Notes: generated by a model from the letters alone, not told the origin. 61,783 bases of DNA from an uncultured Bacteroidales bacterium (GCA_903911085.1 CAIWCC010000201.1:1-61783), one strand, 5' to 3'; shown: positions 19,199 to 30,971, counted from the first letter of the stretch. Numbers and translations: made by a program.

Positions 19199-20497
19199 CT
19201 AGCTTTTGAATAATTTTCTTTTCCAAGCAGGAACATTTTCAACGGTTTTCATTGTCGTTTCATTGTCTAATTCATCGAGAGTGAAAGTTGGAAGTTCTGG
19301 TTCTGGCTCTGGTTCTGGTTGCACAGATTTTCCATAATACTGCTCCATGGCTTTTTCGGTGTCTGGCTTTTTTTGTTCTTGAGGTTCTAATTCATATAGA
19401 TCAAGTTCTGCTTGTACATCTTCCAAATTTGCTTGATGAATTTTTGCTGATTCGGCACTATGAATTGGTTTATTACTCTGTACTCTGGCCGAAGCACTTG
19501 CAGGCATTCCTGGAATATCGCTAACATCGAAACCTGTAGCAATAATTGTGATTTTAACGGTTTCTTTCAAATCCTCATCAAAAGTAGCTCCCCAAATAAC
19601 TTGTACATTATCACCAACTCTGGACATAAATTCATGTACCTGATCCACTTCTTCCATTCGTATTTGATCACTTTTTGAGCAATGTAGACTCAATAGTATT
19701 TTTGTAGCACCACTAACATCGCTGGTGTTCAAAAGTGGTGAGTTAAGTGCATTTTCGATTGCTTTGGTGATTCTATTTTCGCCAGAAGCATACCCCGTAT
19801 TCATAATGGCTACATTACCATCTTTCATTGTGCTGTAAACGTCAGCAAAGTCAGTGTTAATATAACCTTCAATAGTAATAATTTCGGCAATTGCTTTGGC
19901 AGCATTACTCAGCACATCATCAGCTTTGGCAAATGCATTTGAAAGTTCTAAATCTGGATAAATTTCTTTAAGTTTTTCGTTGTTAATCACCAATATAGCA
20001 TCAACATGTTTGCTTAAATCGGCAACTCCTTCCAATGCTTGAGTAATTTTCATTTTACCTTCAAAAGCAAATGGAATGGTAACTATTCCAACAGTTAGTA
20101 TACCTAAGTCGTGTGCCACTTTAGCTACTACAGGCGATGCTCCAGTGCCAGTACCACCACCCATTCCAGCCGTAATAAATACCATTTTAGTATTATCTTG
20201 CAGCATATTTCTTATTTGTTCAATCGATTCTTCAGCAGCACATTTGGCAACTTCAGGTTTTCCACCAGCGCCAAGGCCTTCGGTTGTAACTGCTCCAAGT
20301 TGAATCTTATTTGGTACTGGCGATTTCACTAATGCCTGATTGTCGGTATTACAAACCACAAATGACACGTCAGTAATTCCTTGACGATACATGTGATTAA
20401 CGGCATTACCACCACCACCACCAACGCCAATAACTTTAATGATAGAACCGTCAACTACTGGCAATTCTAAAGGCAAACTGTCGTCTAAATATCCCAT
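19199..20497 (-). CDS. ftsZ: Cell division GTPase FtsZ
   Basis: A 432-residue tubulin homologue that forms the division ring. The GTP-binding signature GMGGGTGTG lies at residues 111-119, with the early [13 protein letters not shown] loop and the later [12 protein letters not shown]7-loop region. The linker after residue 330 is acidic with alternating Glu-Pro, and the tail [11 protein letters not shown] would be the docking peptide for FtsA. ATG start. It is the last division gene of the cluster, 124 bases after ftsA. Confidence 0.97.
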   Translation of the reverse strand: MGYLDDSLPLELPVVDGSIIKVIGVGGGGGNAVNHMYRQGITDVSFVVCNTDNQALVKSPVPNKIQLGAVTTEGLGAGGKPEVAKCAAEESIEQIRNMLQDNTKMVFITAGMGGGTGTGASPVVAKVAHDLGILTVGIVTIPFAFEGKMKITQALEGVADLSKHVDAILVINNEKLKEIYPDLELSNAFAKADDVLSNAAKAIAEIITIEGYINTDFADVYSTMKDGNVAIMNTGYASGENRITKAIENALNSPLLNTSDVSGATKILLSLHCSKSDQIRMEEVDQVHEFMSRVGDNVQVIWGATFDEDLKETVKITIIATGFDVSDIPGMPASASARVQSNKPIHSAESAKIHQANLEDVQAELDLYELEPQEQKKPDTEKAMEQYYGKSVQPEPEPEPELPTFTLDELDNETTMKTVENVPAWKRKLFKS

Positions 20498-20621
20498 ATA
20501 TTTTTTATTTATAATTTTTTAATTCATTATTTGTAATTCTTGTCATAAAAATGACCGAATTTACTTGAAAGACTGTGATTGTTTTGATTCAGAGAATACT
20601 AACTTCTAAGATTAATACTTG

Positions 20622-21899
20622 TTAATTCAATTTATTTTCATCTCCAAAAAAATCCAAAAATCGATTAGTGATTTTTTCGCCGAACCCCCTACCTTTTGTT
20701 GGTATTTTTGGTCCTTTTACAGGGTCTACAATTGTTTCTTCAATCGGATGCTGTTGTCGATACTCATCAGTAAGTAGTATTGTGCCAATTAATTGTGCAT
20801 AAATTGGATCAAGGAATTTTTCAGGAGTGTCGTGCGATAGCCAGTCGGAATGATTTCCAAAGCGAGCATAAATTCCTGTTTTTTCGGCAATAAAATCAAT
20901 TAAGTGATTCATTTTTGAACCTCCACCCGAAATGACAATTCCTGCATCTAGAGAGTAAGGAAGTGCATCTATAGCATCAAATATCGGTTGTAATATCTCT
21001 TCAAGACGGGCTTCGATAATGGTAGCTAAAAAATCGGTAGATATTTTTACAGCAGGAGTTTCATCGTGAATAGATGGAATTTGTACGTACATTGGATTTT
21101 TTACTAAAGATTGTAATGCCACACCTTTTAAACATTTCAATCGCTCAGCATGTGCTTCGCTAACACCCAATTCCTCAATATCTTTAGTAATGTTTTTTGC
21201 TCCTAGAGGCACTACTAGCAAATGTTGCAAAGCACCATCGTGGTAAACTGCTAATGTGGTAGTGGTGGCGCCTAAATTGATTAATGCACAACCCACTTCC
21301 CGTTCTTGTTCTTCGAGCAAAACGGTGGATAATGCTTCCACCGCTAATGGTGTATGTTCTACTACGAGTCCAGTTTTCTCGAAACAACGATCTCTCTGTG
21401 ATTTTATATTTGAACTGCCTATTATAATATGATAATTCCCAATTATCTGTGATGCTGTTTTGCCTTCTGGTGAGTCCATTCGTTTACCATCAACAAAATA
21501 TGATACTGGAATGGTGTCAAAAATTTCGAGATTTCCGTTCTGAATTTTTCGCTCACACTCATGAGCCATGTCTATTAATAGTTTTTCGGTAATAATGTTG
21601 GGCTTTCCTACAAATCGACTTACCGAATCGGATTTTAACTTCATAGATTTTGCTCCAACACTTACTGAAACCATCGAAATGTCTGGAATTTTTGCACTGT
21701 TTTGAAGGTACCTTAATAATTCACTTACCTTGAAAGCTGCACCAGTATGTTGTTCAACAATACCCCATTTCACATCATCGGATGCTTTTGACTCTGCCGA
21801 CAAAATTTTAAGCTCACCATTTTCAAGCATTTCTGCTGCCATAGCCGAAATTTTTGAACTGCCTAAATCGAATGCTATAAATTGTTTCCTTGTAATCAT
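20622..21899 (-). CDS. ftsA: Cell division protein FtsA
   Basis: A 425-residue actin-like ATPase that tethers FtsZ to the membrane. IAFDLGSSKISAMAAE is the phosphate 1 loop, GCALINLGATTTTLAVYHDGAL phosphate 2, and GIVISGGGSKMNHL the adenosine motif. The inserted 1C domain lies near residues 85-165. The C-terminus (NRFLDFFGDENKLN) could be the amphipathic membrane helix. Its ATG overlaps the ftsQ stop by 4 bases, indicating translational coupling. Confidence 0.95.
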   Translation of the reverse strand: MITRKQFIAFDLGSSKISAMAAEMLENGELKILSAESKASDDVKWGIVEQHTGAAFKVSELLRYLQNSAKIPDISMVSVSVGAKSMKLKSDSVSRFVGKPNIITEKLLIDMAHECERKIQNGNLEIFDTIPVSYFVDGKRMDSPEGKTASQIIGNYHIIIGSSNIKSQRDRCFEKTGLVVEHTPLAVEALSTVLLEEQEREVGCALINLGATTTTLAVYHDGALQHLLVVPLGAKNITKDIEELGVSEAHAERLKCLKGVALQSLVKNPMYVQIPSIHDETPAVKISTDFLATIIEARLEEILQPIFDAIDALPYSLDAGIVISGGGSKMNHLIDFIAEKTGIYARFGNHSDWLSHDTPEKFLDPIYAQLIGTILLTDEYRQQHPIEETIVDPVKGPKIPTKGRGFGEKITNRFLDFFGDENKLN

Positions 21900-22702
21900 A
21901 ATTTGCTTGCAATAACACTGTCCTTTTTCTCTACTATTTCAATAATTCTTTTTTTTGGGGTTGGTCCAATTTTAGTACAAACCACTTGATCTTTATATTG
22001 TAAATCAATAATTTTATATCTATTCCAACCAATTACATTGAAACCATTCACATATAATTTGCGTAATTTTTCAAGTTTCGATGCATAATTATCTAATTTT
22101 CCTAATACAATTATTGCATCTCCTACTCGTGGTACTAGTTCAATTTTTTGGTCATTGCGAACAAATATTTGCTCAATCTGATCGTTCCAAAATGGATTTT
22201 GTTCTAAATATGTAATAAAATCAAACATTTTGCCTTTTGCCATTGAAACTGTAATTCTTCCAGAAACGACTGGCACATAAGCTGAATTATTTGTCGAAAC
22301 AGGCATTAAATTACGGTCGGTATCCATATAATAACTGCCCAATCCAACTACTCTAAATTTTGGTGTGCGCTGAAGAACTTTTACATAAATATATCCTGAA
22401 GGTGTTTGAAAACATTCAGCTTTTTTTATCATTGGATTCTTGAGTAATGTTGCTTCTATTGCCTCCTTTCGGATGTCTTTGATAGTTTTTCCAATAGGAT
22501 TAAGATTGTTTTCTTCGAGTAACAGCGCAATGTCTTTTTGAGTTATTAGCTGTATTTTCTCATTGTCAATCATTCCAATTTCAAATCCTGTACAAACCTT
22601 TTCACCCTCATTGGCATAAAAATACATTAACGAATATATCAAATATCCTAAAACAATTACTGTAAAAATGGAAATTAATATATATCTTAAAGTAGGTTTC
22701 AT
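21896..22702 (-). CDS. ftsQ: Cell division protein FtsQ
   Basis: A 268-residue single-pass membrane protein. TM at residues 8-28 (ILISIFTVIVLGYLIYSLMYF), then a POTRA-like segment (TQKDIALLLEENNLNPIGKTIKDI) and the FtsQ beta domain (AECFQTPSGYIYVKVLQRTPKFRV, YMDTDRNLMP). It bridges early and late divisome proteins in the periplasm. Diverged in sequence, but position between murC and ftsA and length support the call. ATG start. Confidence 0.88.
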   Translation of the reverse strand: MKPTLRYILISIFTVIVLGYLIYSLMYFYANEGEKVCTGFEIGMIDNEKIQLITQKDIALLLEENNLNPIGKTIKDIRKEAIEATLLKNPMIKKAECFQTPSGYIYVKVLQRTPKFRVVGLGSYYMDTDRNLMPVSTNNSAYVPVVSGRITVSMAKGKMFDFITYLEQNPFWNDQIEQIFVRNDQKIELVPRVGDAIIVLGKLDNYASKLEKLRKLYVNGFNVIGWNRYKIIDLQYKDQVVCTKIGPTPKKRIIEIVEKKDSVIASKL

Positions 22703-22792
22703 TGGTAAAGTTTATGCCTTGATGTAATTATGATATTTTAATATTTACGGTCGGACTTTTGTAAATATAATACTGAATTAAGAGTTGTAAAA

Positions 22793-24172
22793 TTAACTCT
22801 TTCCTAATTCTTTTAATAATGACTTTATTTTTGGTACCATTTTGTCAATATCGCCTGCACCAAATGTTACTAAAACATCTAATTCTCTATTCTTGAGCAA
22901 AGATAGTAGATTTTCAGTTGAACACAATATTTTGTTTTCAAGTTTAACATCGTTTAAAATTATCTCTGAACTTACACCTTCAATAGGTAATTCTCGAGCT
23001 GGATAAATGTCCAAAAGTATCAATTCGTCCAACTGTGATAATGCTTCTGCAAATGCAGGTGCAAAATCTCTTGTACGAGTGTATAAATGAGGTTGAAAAA
23101 TTCCAGTTATTTTTCGATTTGGATACAAGTTCCGAATGGATGAAATGCTCGCTTTCAGTTCACTTGGATGATGTGCATAGTCGTCCATATACACCACTTT
23201 CTCCGATTTATAAACTACATTGAATCGTCGATAAATTCCTGAGAATGAAGAAATGCCAGCGCGTAACTCTTCAGTAGAAACTCCATTGAGCCATGCCAAA
23301 GCCATAGCAGCAACACTGTTCTCTACATTTATTCGTGCAGGAACGCCAAGTCGAACATCGTTTATTCGGTCGTTGGGAGTTACAAAGTCGAAGTGAATTT
23401 CACCTTTTAATGTGCGAATATTCTCTGCATGAAAGTCTCCTCCTTCGTCCATCGAATATGTATAAAGTTTTACTCCTTTTTGTAATCTCGGCACTATGTC
23501 AATGCCTTTTCGCATAATAAGTACCCCGCCAGTTTTAATAAGAGATGTGAAATGTTCAAAACTTTGACGAAATGCATCTGGAGTTTCGTAAATGTCTAAA
23601 TGATCGGGATCTGCAGATGTGATAACTGCCATGTATGGTGATAGTTGATGGAACGAACGATCGTACTCATCTGCTTCAATAACTACCAAATTACTTTCAT
23701 TGGAAAGTAATAAATTGGTTTTATAATTATTGGATATTCCACCTAAAAATGCATTACATGAAACCTGTGATTGATATAGCAAATGAGCCGCAATTGTTGA
23801 AGTTGTAGTTTTCCCATGTGTGCCAGCAATACAAATTCCTTTGCTTTGACGAGTTATATTGCCAAGTAATTCGGCTCTTTTCAGTATCGTGAAATTGTTT
23901 TCCCTAAAATATATCAGTTGTGGATGATCTTCGGGAATAGCTGGTGTTACGATAACCAATGTTTTTTTTACATCTCTAAAATCGAGTGGTATTTGATCTA
24001 TGTTTTGACTAAAAGACACAGCAATGTTTTCAACCTGTAAGTCTTTAGTCAATGGGGTTTCAGTGCGGTCGTAACCTGCTACTTGAAAGCCTTTTATACG
24101 ATAGTAGCGCGCCAAAGCACTCATCCCAATTCCGCCTATTCCCAAAAAATAGTATCTTGTAAACTTGTTCAT
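22793..24172 (-). CDS. murC: UDP-N-acetylmuramate--L-alanine ligase MurC
   Basis: A 459-residue Mur ligase that adds L-Ala to UDP-MurNAc. The Rossmann start YFLGIGGIGMSALARYY is characteristic of MurC. The ATP loop is GTHGKTTTSTIAAHLL, and central motifs EADEYDRSF and DDYAHHPSELKASI are present. Full length, ATG start. Sits between murG and ftsQ; the ddl gene found here in many proteobacteria is absent. Confidence 0.96.
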   Translation of the reverse strand: MNKFTRYYFLGIGGIGMSALARYYRIKGFQVAGYDRTETPLTKDLQVENIAVSFSQNIDQIPLDFRDVKKTLVIVTPAIPEDHPQLIYFRENNFTILKRAELLGNITRQSKGICIAGTHGKTTTSTIAAHLLYQSQVSCNAFLGGISNNYKTNLLLSNESNLVVIEADEYDRSFHQLSPYMAVITSADPDHLDIYETPDAFRQSFEHFTSLIKTGGVLIMRKGIDIVPRLQKGVKLYTYSMDEGGDFHAENIRTLKGEIHFDFVTPNDRINDVRLGVPARINVENSVAAMALAWLNGVSTEELRAGISSFSGIYRRFNVVYKSEKVVYMDDYAHHPSELKASISSIRNLYPNRKITGIFQPHLYTRTRDFAPAFAEALSQLDELILLDIYPARELPIEGVSSEIILNDVKLENKILCSTENLLSLLKNRELDVLVTFGAGDIDKMVPKIKSLLKELGKS

Positions 24173-24284
24173 AAATTTTATGTAATCGCTGAATAATACT
24201 TCACTCTTAGTTGAAGTTTATATTGTTTATTTATAGATTTGTTTTTTAATGTAAAATCTATATTCTTAAAATTTTGTTGGAATT

Positions 24285-25415
24285 TTATTTTATTAATTTG
24301 AAAATTTCATTCACTATTCTATCTGCCGAGTCTTTTTCGGCTAATTTGAATATATTTTCACTCAACTTACCTAGTGCTTTCGAGTCGTTTATTAGTTCCA
24401 ATGCTTTGACAACCAATTGATCTTTCGACTCAAAATCTTTTATCATTACGGAAGCATCTTTTCGAACCAATGCCAAAGCATTTTGAGTTTGGTGATCTTC
24501 GGCTACATTTGGCGATGGTACTAAAATTGCAGGTTTAGCAAGTAAACATAACTCTGAAATGGAACTTGCACCCGCGCGTGAAATTACCAAATCGGCAATA
24601 GAATATGCCAAATCCATACGTGATACAAAATCAGTAACTAATAATTGAGCCGAAGCAAAAGGCTCAGCTGCTTTTTTTGCACTTTCAATATAATATTTTC
24701 CTGTTTGCCAAATTATTTGAATATCAGAATTTTGCAATTTCTCCAAATGTGCAATTATACTTTGATTTATTGTTCGTGCACCCAAACTTCCACCTACAAC
24801 AAGAATTGTTTTTTTTGTTGGGTCGAACCCAAAAAATTGATAAGCTTCTCTCGTTTTTGGTTTCACCTGAAACAAATCTTGACGAACTGGATTTCCTGTT
24901 AGAATAATTTTATTTTTCGGAAAAAATTTGTCCATTCCTTCATAAGCTACACATATTTTTGACGCCTTTTTTGACAATAATTTATTAGTGACCCCAGCAT
25001 ATGAGTTTTGTTCTTGAATTAGAGTTGGAACTCCAAAAGCCGTTGCAGCTCTTAATGTTGGCGCACTAGCATAACCACCAACTCCAATTGCTATATCTGG
25101 CTTAAACTTGCGAATGATGCGTCGAGCTAAAATTAAACTACGAATCAAATCTGATATAACTTTAATGTTTTGAAACAAATTTGATCGATTGAAACCACTA
25201 ACAGGCAATCCCTCAATAGGATATCCTGCTGCTGGAACTCTTTCCATTTCCATCCGGCCGAGTGCACCCACAAATAGGATGTCGGCTTCGGGAAGTCTTT
25301 TTTTTATGGCATTGGCAATACTAATAGCTGGAAAAATATGTCCACCAGTTCCTCCACCGCTTATTATAAACCTGACACTTCGAGTTTTATTTCCGTTATT
25401 TGTAGTTTTTGTCAT
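24285..25415 (-). CDS. murG: Lipid II synthase MurG
   Basis: A 376-residue GT28 glycosyltransferase that transfers GlcNAc to lipid I on the inner face of the membrane. FIISGGGTGGHIFPAISIAN is the first G-loop, VVGGSLGARTINQSI the second, and VISRAGASSISELCLLAKPAILVPSP the UDP-GlcNAc site. ATG start. 112 bases upstream of murC, 69 bases after ftsW. Confidence 0.96.
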   Translation of the reverse strand: MTKTTNNGNKTRSVRFIISGGGTGGHIFPAISIANAIKKRLPEADILFVGALGRMEMERVPAAGYPIEGLPVSGFNRSNLFQNIKVISDLIRSLILARRIIRKFKPDIAIGVGGYASAPTLRAATAFGVPTLIQEQNSYAGVTNKLLSKKASKICVAYEGMDKFFPKNKIILTGNPVRQDLFQVKPKTREAYQFFGFDPTKKTILVVGGSLGARTINQSIIAHLEKLQNSDIQIIWQTGKYYIESAKKAAEPFASAQLLVTDFVSRMDLAYSIADLVISRAGASSISELCLLAKPAILVPSPNVAEDHQTQNALALVRKDASVMIKDFESKDQLVVKALELINDSKALGKLSENIFKLAEKDSADRIVNEIFKLIK

Positions 25416-25484
25416 ATTAAAAATTATAAAATAAATGGCTACAATATGGGGCTATTTGTAAAATAATTAATTGAAATTATGTTA

Positions 25485-26717
25485 TTACAAACTATCCAAT
25501 TCTACTATAGGCAATTCTGCAACTTCTGGCTCTGGTTCCGTTTCCTCTATTGGCTGTACTTCTTCTCTTATTTGACGTGTAATACCAAAAATTATCCCAA
25601 AATAAATACAAGTTATTAATATTGAAGTACCTCCACGACTAATCAATGGTAATGGTTGTCCTGTTACGGGGCCTAAACTAGTAGCTACCGACATACTAAT
25701 AAATGCTTGAATGACTATCATCAAAGAAAGTCCAATCACCAATAATGCGGGAAAAACAGTTGCACATTTAGTGGCAATTCGTCCTGCTCGAAATAGCAAA
25801 ACTAAATACAAAAGTATTATTAAAATCCCACCTAATAAACCCATTTCTTCAACAATTATTGCATAAATAAAATCGGAATATGCCTGTGGCAAAAAATCTC
25901 GTTCAACACTATTGCCTGGGAAAACTCCCAAAACGCCACCACGTGCAATGGCAATACGTCCATGTTGAACTTGGAGATTGTCATCTGTAATAGAATATTT
26001 GCTTTTTTCGTCTTTTTTCTCGGTTTTAAACCGGTCAATACGCCCAACCCAAGTGTATGCTCTATCGAAAACTTTTGGCATCGACTCTTTGGGTATTGTG
26101 GTGATAAGTGTAAAACAAAACACAATTCCCAACACTAAAATTCCTACTAAACTACCCAATTTGATTAATGAGACCCTGCCAATGAACATCATTATTAACA
26201 CTACAACAAAAAGTATAAATGCAGTGGAAAAGTTATCAAACAGAATTAACGTACAAATAACACCAGTCATAAGCAGCGTGTTACGAAAGTATTTCCATTC
26301 ATCTTTTTCAGAGTCTTTTATGCGTGAAATTAAATCTGCTGCAACAATAATTAATGATAATTTGGCGAATTCAGATGGTTGAAATTTTATACCTAGAATT
26401 ACAAGCCAGCGCGAAGCACCGTTCTCGCTAACGCCCCTAAAAAGTACCCATATCAATAATATTACCGACAAAAATAATACTATATAAGCTGCCATTCTAA
26501 TATAACGGTACGGAACTAAATGCACAAAAAAAGCAATAAATATTCCACCAATTAAAAATCCAACGTGACGAAGCATTGGTCCAGCGTAATTTTCAGTACT
26601 ATATGCCAAAGTACTTGATGCACTGTACATTTCTATGGCTGATATTATGCACAATGCAAAAAACATAGTCCACAAAATTGGGTCACCTTTTAAATACTTT
26701 TTGAGAAGATTATCCAT
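25485..26717 (-). CDS. ftsW: SEDS peptidoglycan polymerase FtsW
   Basis: A 410-residue multi-pass membrane protein of the SEDS family, which polymerises lipid II at the septum with its partner transpeptidase. About ten hydrophobic helices. Conserved GILLPLI-type ending is seen as GQPLPLISRGGTSILITCIYFGI, and NGASRWLVILGIKFQPSEFAKLSLII is the central signature. The C-terminal tail is acidic. Named FtsW rather than RodA because of its place between murD and murG. Confidence 0.92.
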   Translation of the reverse strand: MDNLLKKYLKGDPILWTMFFALCIISAIEMYSASSTLAYSTENYAGPMLRHVGFLIGGIFIAFFVHLVPYRYIRMAAYIVLFLSVILLIWVLFRGVSENGASRWLVILGIKFQPSEFAKLSLIIVAADLISRIKDSEKDEWKYFRNTLLMTGVICTLILFDNFSTAFILFVVVLIMMFIGRVSLIKLGSLVGILVLGIVFCFTLITTIPKESMPKVFDRAYTWVGRIDRFKTEKKDEKSKYSITDDNLQVQHGRIAIARGGVLGVFPGNSVERDFLPQAYSDFIYAIIVEEMGLLGGILIILLYLVLLFRAGRIATKCATVFPALLVIGLSLMIVIQAFISMSVATSLGPVTGQPLPLISRGGTSILITCIYFGIIFGITRQIREEVQPIEETEPEPEVAELPIVELDSL

Positions 26718-26766
26718 TTTCTTTGTCCGTTTAATATTCTTACTATCAACTACCAGCTATCAACTG

Positions 26767-28101
26767 TTACAAATTTCTTACACAACTTTTAAATTGTTTT
26801 CCTCTATCTTCGTAATTATTAAACAAATCGAAACTTGCACAGCATGGAGAAAGTAGTACTGTATCACCATCTGATGCCATCTGGTATGATGCATTTACGG
26901 CATCGTTCATCGACGTCACATCTATAATATTTTTCACTTTCCCATCAAAAAATGCATGTAATGCTTTGTTATCTAAGCCCATAAAAATTAGACCTTTTAC
27001 ATTTGCAAGTACCAAATCTTCAATTTCAGAATAATCATTTCCTTTATCTACTCCACCAAGGATTAACACTACTGAGGTATTCATACTTTGCAAAGCATAC
27101 CAACACGAATTTACATTTGTAGCCTTCGAATCGTTTATGAATTTAATATTCTTGACAGTTGCAACATATTCCAACCGATGTTCAACACCTTGGAAATCCT
27201 GAAGAGATTGTCGAATATTTTCTTTCCTTACATTTATAATTGTAGCTGCCAATCCTGCCGCCATTGAGTTGTAGGTGTTGTGTAATCCTCGCAAAGCTAA
27301 TTCTGTGGTAGGCATAGAAAATAATGTTTTAAGTGTTTTGATTATTAATTCGTCTTGTTCTATAAAAGCTTTTGTTTTTTCATTTCGCTCTACAGCAAAT
27401 GGATACATTACCGATTGTATCTTACGTTTGGCTAATTCTGATTTGATTGTAGGGTCGTTTTCCCAAAATATAAAAGCGTCATTTTCAGTTTGATTCTGCG
27501 TAATTCTAAACTTTGAATTAACATAATTCTGAAAATTATAATCATATCTATCTAAATGATCTGGTGTGATATTTAGTAAAATTGCAATATCTGCTTTAAA
27601 TTCAGTCATGCCATCTAATTGAAAACTACTAAGTTCCACAACATAATAGTCGAAATTTTCATTTGCAACCTGTAATGCCAAACTTTGACCCACATTGCCT
27701 GCCAAACCTACATTTAATCCTGCTTTTTGTAGAATATGATATACCAACATTGTGGTGGTAGTTTTGCCATTGCTACCAGTAATACAAATCATTTTTGCAT
27801 TTGTATAGCGTCCTGCAAACTCAATTTCTGATATTATTGGAGTTTTTTGTGCAATCAACTTTTTGATTATTGGAGCTTTATCTGGTATGCCTGGACTTTT
27901 TATCACTTCATCGGCATTTAAAATTTCCGCCTCTGTATGTTTACCTTCTTCCCAAATAATACCATATTTGTCAAGCAGTGTTTTGTATTCAGTCTTTATT
28001 ACCGACATGTCTGAAACAAAAACATCAAAGCCTTGCTTTTGAGCTAATACAGCAGCGCCAGCACCACTTTCTCCTGCACCTAATATAACTATTCGTTTCA
28101 T
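26767..28101 (-). CDS. murD: UDP-N-acetylmuramoylalanine--D-glutamate ligase MurD
   Basis: A 444-residue Mur ligase that adds D-Glu. MKRIVILGAGESGAGAAVLA is the typical start, so ATG at 28101 is preferred over an in-frame ATG at 28122. ATP loop CITGSNGKTTTTMLVYHIL; central NITPDHLDRY; C-terminal NDSKATNVNSCWYAL and LILGGVDKGNDY. Lies between mraY and ftsW. Confidence 0.95.
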   Translation of the reverse strand: MKRIVILGAGESGAGAAVLAQKQGFDVFVSDMSVIKTEYKTLLDKYGIIWEEGKHTEAEILNADEVIKSPGIPDKAPIIKKLIAQKTPIISEIEFAGRYTNAKMICITGSNGKTTTTMLVYHILQKAGLNVGLAGNVGQSLALQVANENFDYYVVELSSFQLDGMTEFKADIAILLNITPDHLDRYDYNFQNYVNSKFRITQNQTENDAFIFWENDPTIKSELAKRKIQSVMYPFAVERNEKTKAFIEQDELIIKTLKTLFSMPTTELALRGLHNTYNSMAAGLAATIINVRKENIRQSLQDFQGVEHRLEYVATVKNIKFINDSKATNVNSCWYALQSMNTSVVLILGGVDKGNDYSEIEDLVLANVKGLIFMGLDNKALHAFFDGKVKNIIDVTSMNDAVNASYQMASDGDTVLLSPCCASFDLFNNYEDRGKQFKSCVRNL

Positions 28102-28220
28102 AAAAAGAACCCTTACATTCATAAAGGGAATTGTGTTAGTTATTATTTTTTTTATGGTAAAAAATCAAGTCAAATGAACTTGCCTAATTCCCCTTCAGGG
28201 GTTAGGGATTGTTTTTCTTT

Positions 28221-29486
28221 TTATCTAATTTTCAAAGTAATAATTGTAATGGCAGCAAGAATTATGCACACAATCCAAAAACGAATTACAATTTTAGATT
28301 CAGGCAAGGCTCGTAATGGATGTTGTATAATAGCCTGAATTCCTGAATTTCCTTGTTTTTGGAAATGATGATGTAGTGGAGTCATTTTAAAAATTCGTCT
28401 ACCTTCACCAAAACGTTTTTTTGTGAATTTAAAAAATCCAACTTGCAAAATCACCGACAAACTTTCGACGAAAAAGACCCCACACAAAATTGGAATCAAT
28501 AATTCTTTACGAGTTACAATTGCAAAAACTGCTATAATTCCACCAAGTGTCAAACTTCCTGTATCGCCCATAAATACCTGAGCTGGATAAGAGTTGTACC
28601 ACAAAAATCCAATAGTTGCTCCAATAAATGCACCTGCAAAAACCAACATTTCACCAGTGCCTGGCAGATACATAATGTTCAGATATCCTGCATAATTTAC
28701 GTTACCAGACACATAAGCCAAAATACCTAATGTAACGCCCATAATAGCCGAAGACCCTGTTGCCAATCCATCTAAACCATCGGTTAAATTTGCACCATTT
28801 GATACTGCTGTTACAATAAATATTGTAACCAAAACAAATAAAATCCAACCATAGTCTTGCGCTTTTTCACCAGCTTTTGCAAAAATATCAGCATAATTTA
28901 AGTTGTTGTTCTTAACAAATGGAATTGTCGATTTTGTCGATTTTATATCGTGTTTAGAATAATTGACGCTTTCTACACGTTGTGAATCGCCTCTAACTTC
29001 AATATTTTCACGTATCACAATATTGGGACTTAAATACATTGTTAACCCAACAATTAGTCCTAATCCAACTTGACCTACAATTTTGAAACGTCCTTTTAAA
29101 CCTTCTTTGTTTTTGCGGAATACTTTTATATAGTCGTCCAGGAAGCCAATAAAACCCATCCATACTGTAGTGATAATCAGCAATAATACATATATGTTTG
29201 ATAAGTCGGCTAGTAATAATGTAGGAATTAAAATTGCAATTATAATAATAATACCACCCATTGTTGGGGTGCCTTTCTTACTCATTTGACCCTCAAGTCC
29301 TAAATCGCGAATGGTTTCACCGATTTGTTGTTTTTGCAAATAATCAATAATTCGTCTTCCAAACATTGTAGAAAGCAGAAGTGCAAGAATAAAAGCAAGG
29401 CCTGTTCGGAATGAAATAAAATTGAATAATCCACCACCGGGAATATCAAATATTTTGTCTAAATAATGGAATAAATGGTAAAGCAT
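28221..29486 (-). CDS. mraY: Phospho-MurNAc-pentapeptide transferase MraY
   Basis: A 421-residue membrane enzyme that makes lipid I by moving phospho-MurNAc-pentapeptide to undecaprenyl phosphate. About ten TM helices. Active-site loops include [34 protein letters not shown] and [30 protein letters not shown] is the late signature. Longer than E. coli MraY (360) because of a hydrophilic insertion near residues 160-215, as in other Bacteroidota. Confidence 0.96.
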   Translation of the reverse strand: MLYHLFHYLDKIFDIPGGGLFNFISFRTGLAFILALLLSTMFGRRIIDYLQKQQIGETIRDLGLEGQMSKKGTPTMGGIIIIIAILIPTLLLADLSNIYVLLLIITTVWMGFIGFLDDYIKVFRKNKEGLKGRFKIVGQVGLGLIVGLTMYLSPNIVIRENIEVRGDSQRVESVNYSKHDIKSTKSTIPFVKNNNLNYADIFAKAGEKAQDYGWILFVLVTIFIVTAVSNGANLTDGLDGLATGSSAIMGVTLGILAYVSGNVNYAGYLNIMYLPGTGEMLVFAGAFIGATIGFLWYNSYPAQVFMGDTGSLTLGGIIAVFAIVTRKELLIPILCGVFFVESLSVILQVGFFKFTKKRFGEGRRIFKMTPLHHHFQKQGNSGIQAIIQHPLRALPESKIVIRFWIVCIILAAITIITLKIR

Positions 29487-29516
29487 TTTCTAGTTTTATT
29501 AATTGTTAATTGTTAG

Positions 29517-30971
29517 TTATACATTGCCAAAGCATTCTCTCACCACTTCTTTGTCATCAAAATGATGTTTGACGCCTTGAATAATTTGATAGTCTTCGTG
29601 ACCTTTTCCCGCAACTAGAACTACATCACCAGGTTGAGCCAATGCACAAGCTGTACGAATTGCTTCACGACGATCAACAATGGTCAAGCTTTTGGCTTTT
29701 TCAAGCATGTCCAATCCAGCTAACATATCATTCAAAATATCTTGAGGCTCTTCAAATCGTGGATTGTCAGATGTGAGAATTGCTTTCCAGCTACCGTTTA
29801 CTGCTTCGCGTGCCATCATAGGGCGTTTACCTTTGTCCCTATTTCCACCACAACCGACAACTGTAATAAGTCTACCATTTCCCTGCAAAATTTGATTAAT
29901 CGTACTTATTACATTTGTCAATGCATCGGGTGTGTGAGCGTAGTCAACAATGGCTGTAAATCCCGCTGGCGAATGTAAAGTTTCAAATCTACCCGAAACT
30001 GATTGTAGCGAACTAATAATACGCAAAACCTCTAGTTCATCCTGTTCAAGAAGTATTGCTGTTCCAAATACTGCCGATAAATTGCTTGCATTAAACTTAC
30101 CAATAAACGACACATTTACTTCTTTGCCGTTCATATCTAGTAACATACCTTCAAAACCATGTTCCAATATTTTGGTTTTGAAATCCGCTATCGTTCGTAA
30201 AGAATATGTATGCTTACTCGCTTTTGAGTTTTGAAGCATTACCATTCCATTTTTATCATCTAAATTGGTAAGCGCAAATGCATTTGACGACAATTCATCA
30301 AAAAATTGTTTTTTTGCTTTCAAATAATTCTCGAAAGTAAGGTGATAATCAATATGATCGCGTGTAATATTTGTAAAGACACCACCATCAAATTCCAATC
30401 CTGCAATTCGTCTTTGGTCTACTGAATGTGAACTAACTTCCATAAATACGTATTCACAACCTGCATCCACCATTTGTGCCAATAACTCATTAAGTGCCAA
30501 TGCATCCGGTGTGGTATGTGTTGCTTCTACCGCCAATTCATCTACATAATTGCAAACAGTAGATAGTAGGCCAGATTTGTGTCCTAGTTGGCGGAAAAGT
30601 TGATACAATAATGTAGCAATAGTTGTTTTTCCATTTGTGCCAGTTACTCCAACCAATATCAATTTTGAGGATGGAAAACCGAACCATGCCGAAGCCATTT
30701 TACCTAACGCATCCGAACTGTTTTCTACTTTTATATAGCTTATTTTTGGATCAATGTTGGTTGGTAATTCTTCACAAACAATTGCCAATGCTCCATTTTC
30801 AATAGCTGTAGTGATGTATTGATGACCATCAGATGAAGTGCCACGTGTAGCAACAAATATGCTACCTGCTATAACTTTGCGTGAATCGAATTGGATATTT
30901 GATATATCAATTTCAGTATCACCTAATGTTTTTTGCAAAATAACATTTTGTAAAATATCAGCTAAAATCAT
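29517..30971 (-). CDS. murE: MurE, UDP-MurNAc-tripeptide synthetase (meso-DAP type)
   Basis: A 484-residue Mur ligase. ATP loop [19 protein letters not shown], carbamylated-Lys region [23 protein letters not shown], and [23 protein letters not shown] carries the DNPR motif that selects meso-diaminopimelate, so the peptidoglycan is probably of the mDAP type. ATG start; 30 bases upstream of mraY. Confidence 0.96.
   Translation of the reverse strand: MILADILQNVILQKTLGDTEIDISNIQFDSRKVIAGSIFVATRGTSSDGHQYITTAIENGALAIVCEELPTNIDPKISYIKVENSSDALGKMASAWFGFPSSKLILVGVTGTNGKTTIATLLYQLFRQLGHKSGLLSTVCNYVDELAVEATHTTPDALALNELLAQMVDAGCEYVFMEVSSHSVDQRRIAGLEFDGGVFTNITRDHIDYHLTFENYLKAKKQFFDELSSNAFALTNLDDKNGMVMLQNSKASKHTYSLRTIADFKTKILEHGFEGMLLDMNGKEVNVSFIGKFNASNLSAVFGTAILLEQDELEVLRIISSLQSVSGRFETLHSPAGFTAIVDYAHTPDALTNVISTINQILQGNGRLITVVGCGGNRDKGKRPMMAREAVNGSWKAILTSDNPRFEEPQDILNDMLAGLDMLEKAKSLTIVDRREAIRTACALAQPGDVVLVAGKGHEDYQIIQGVKHHFDDKEVVRECFGNV

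Noticed and set aside
25978-26382. 134-codon plus-strand frame inside ftsW
   Set aside because: Fully antisense to a strongly supported gene, without own promoter or recognisable domain.
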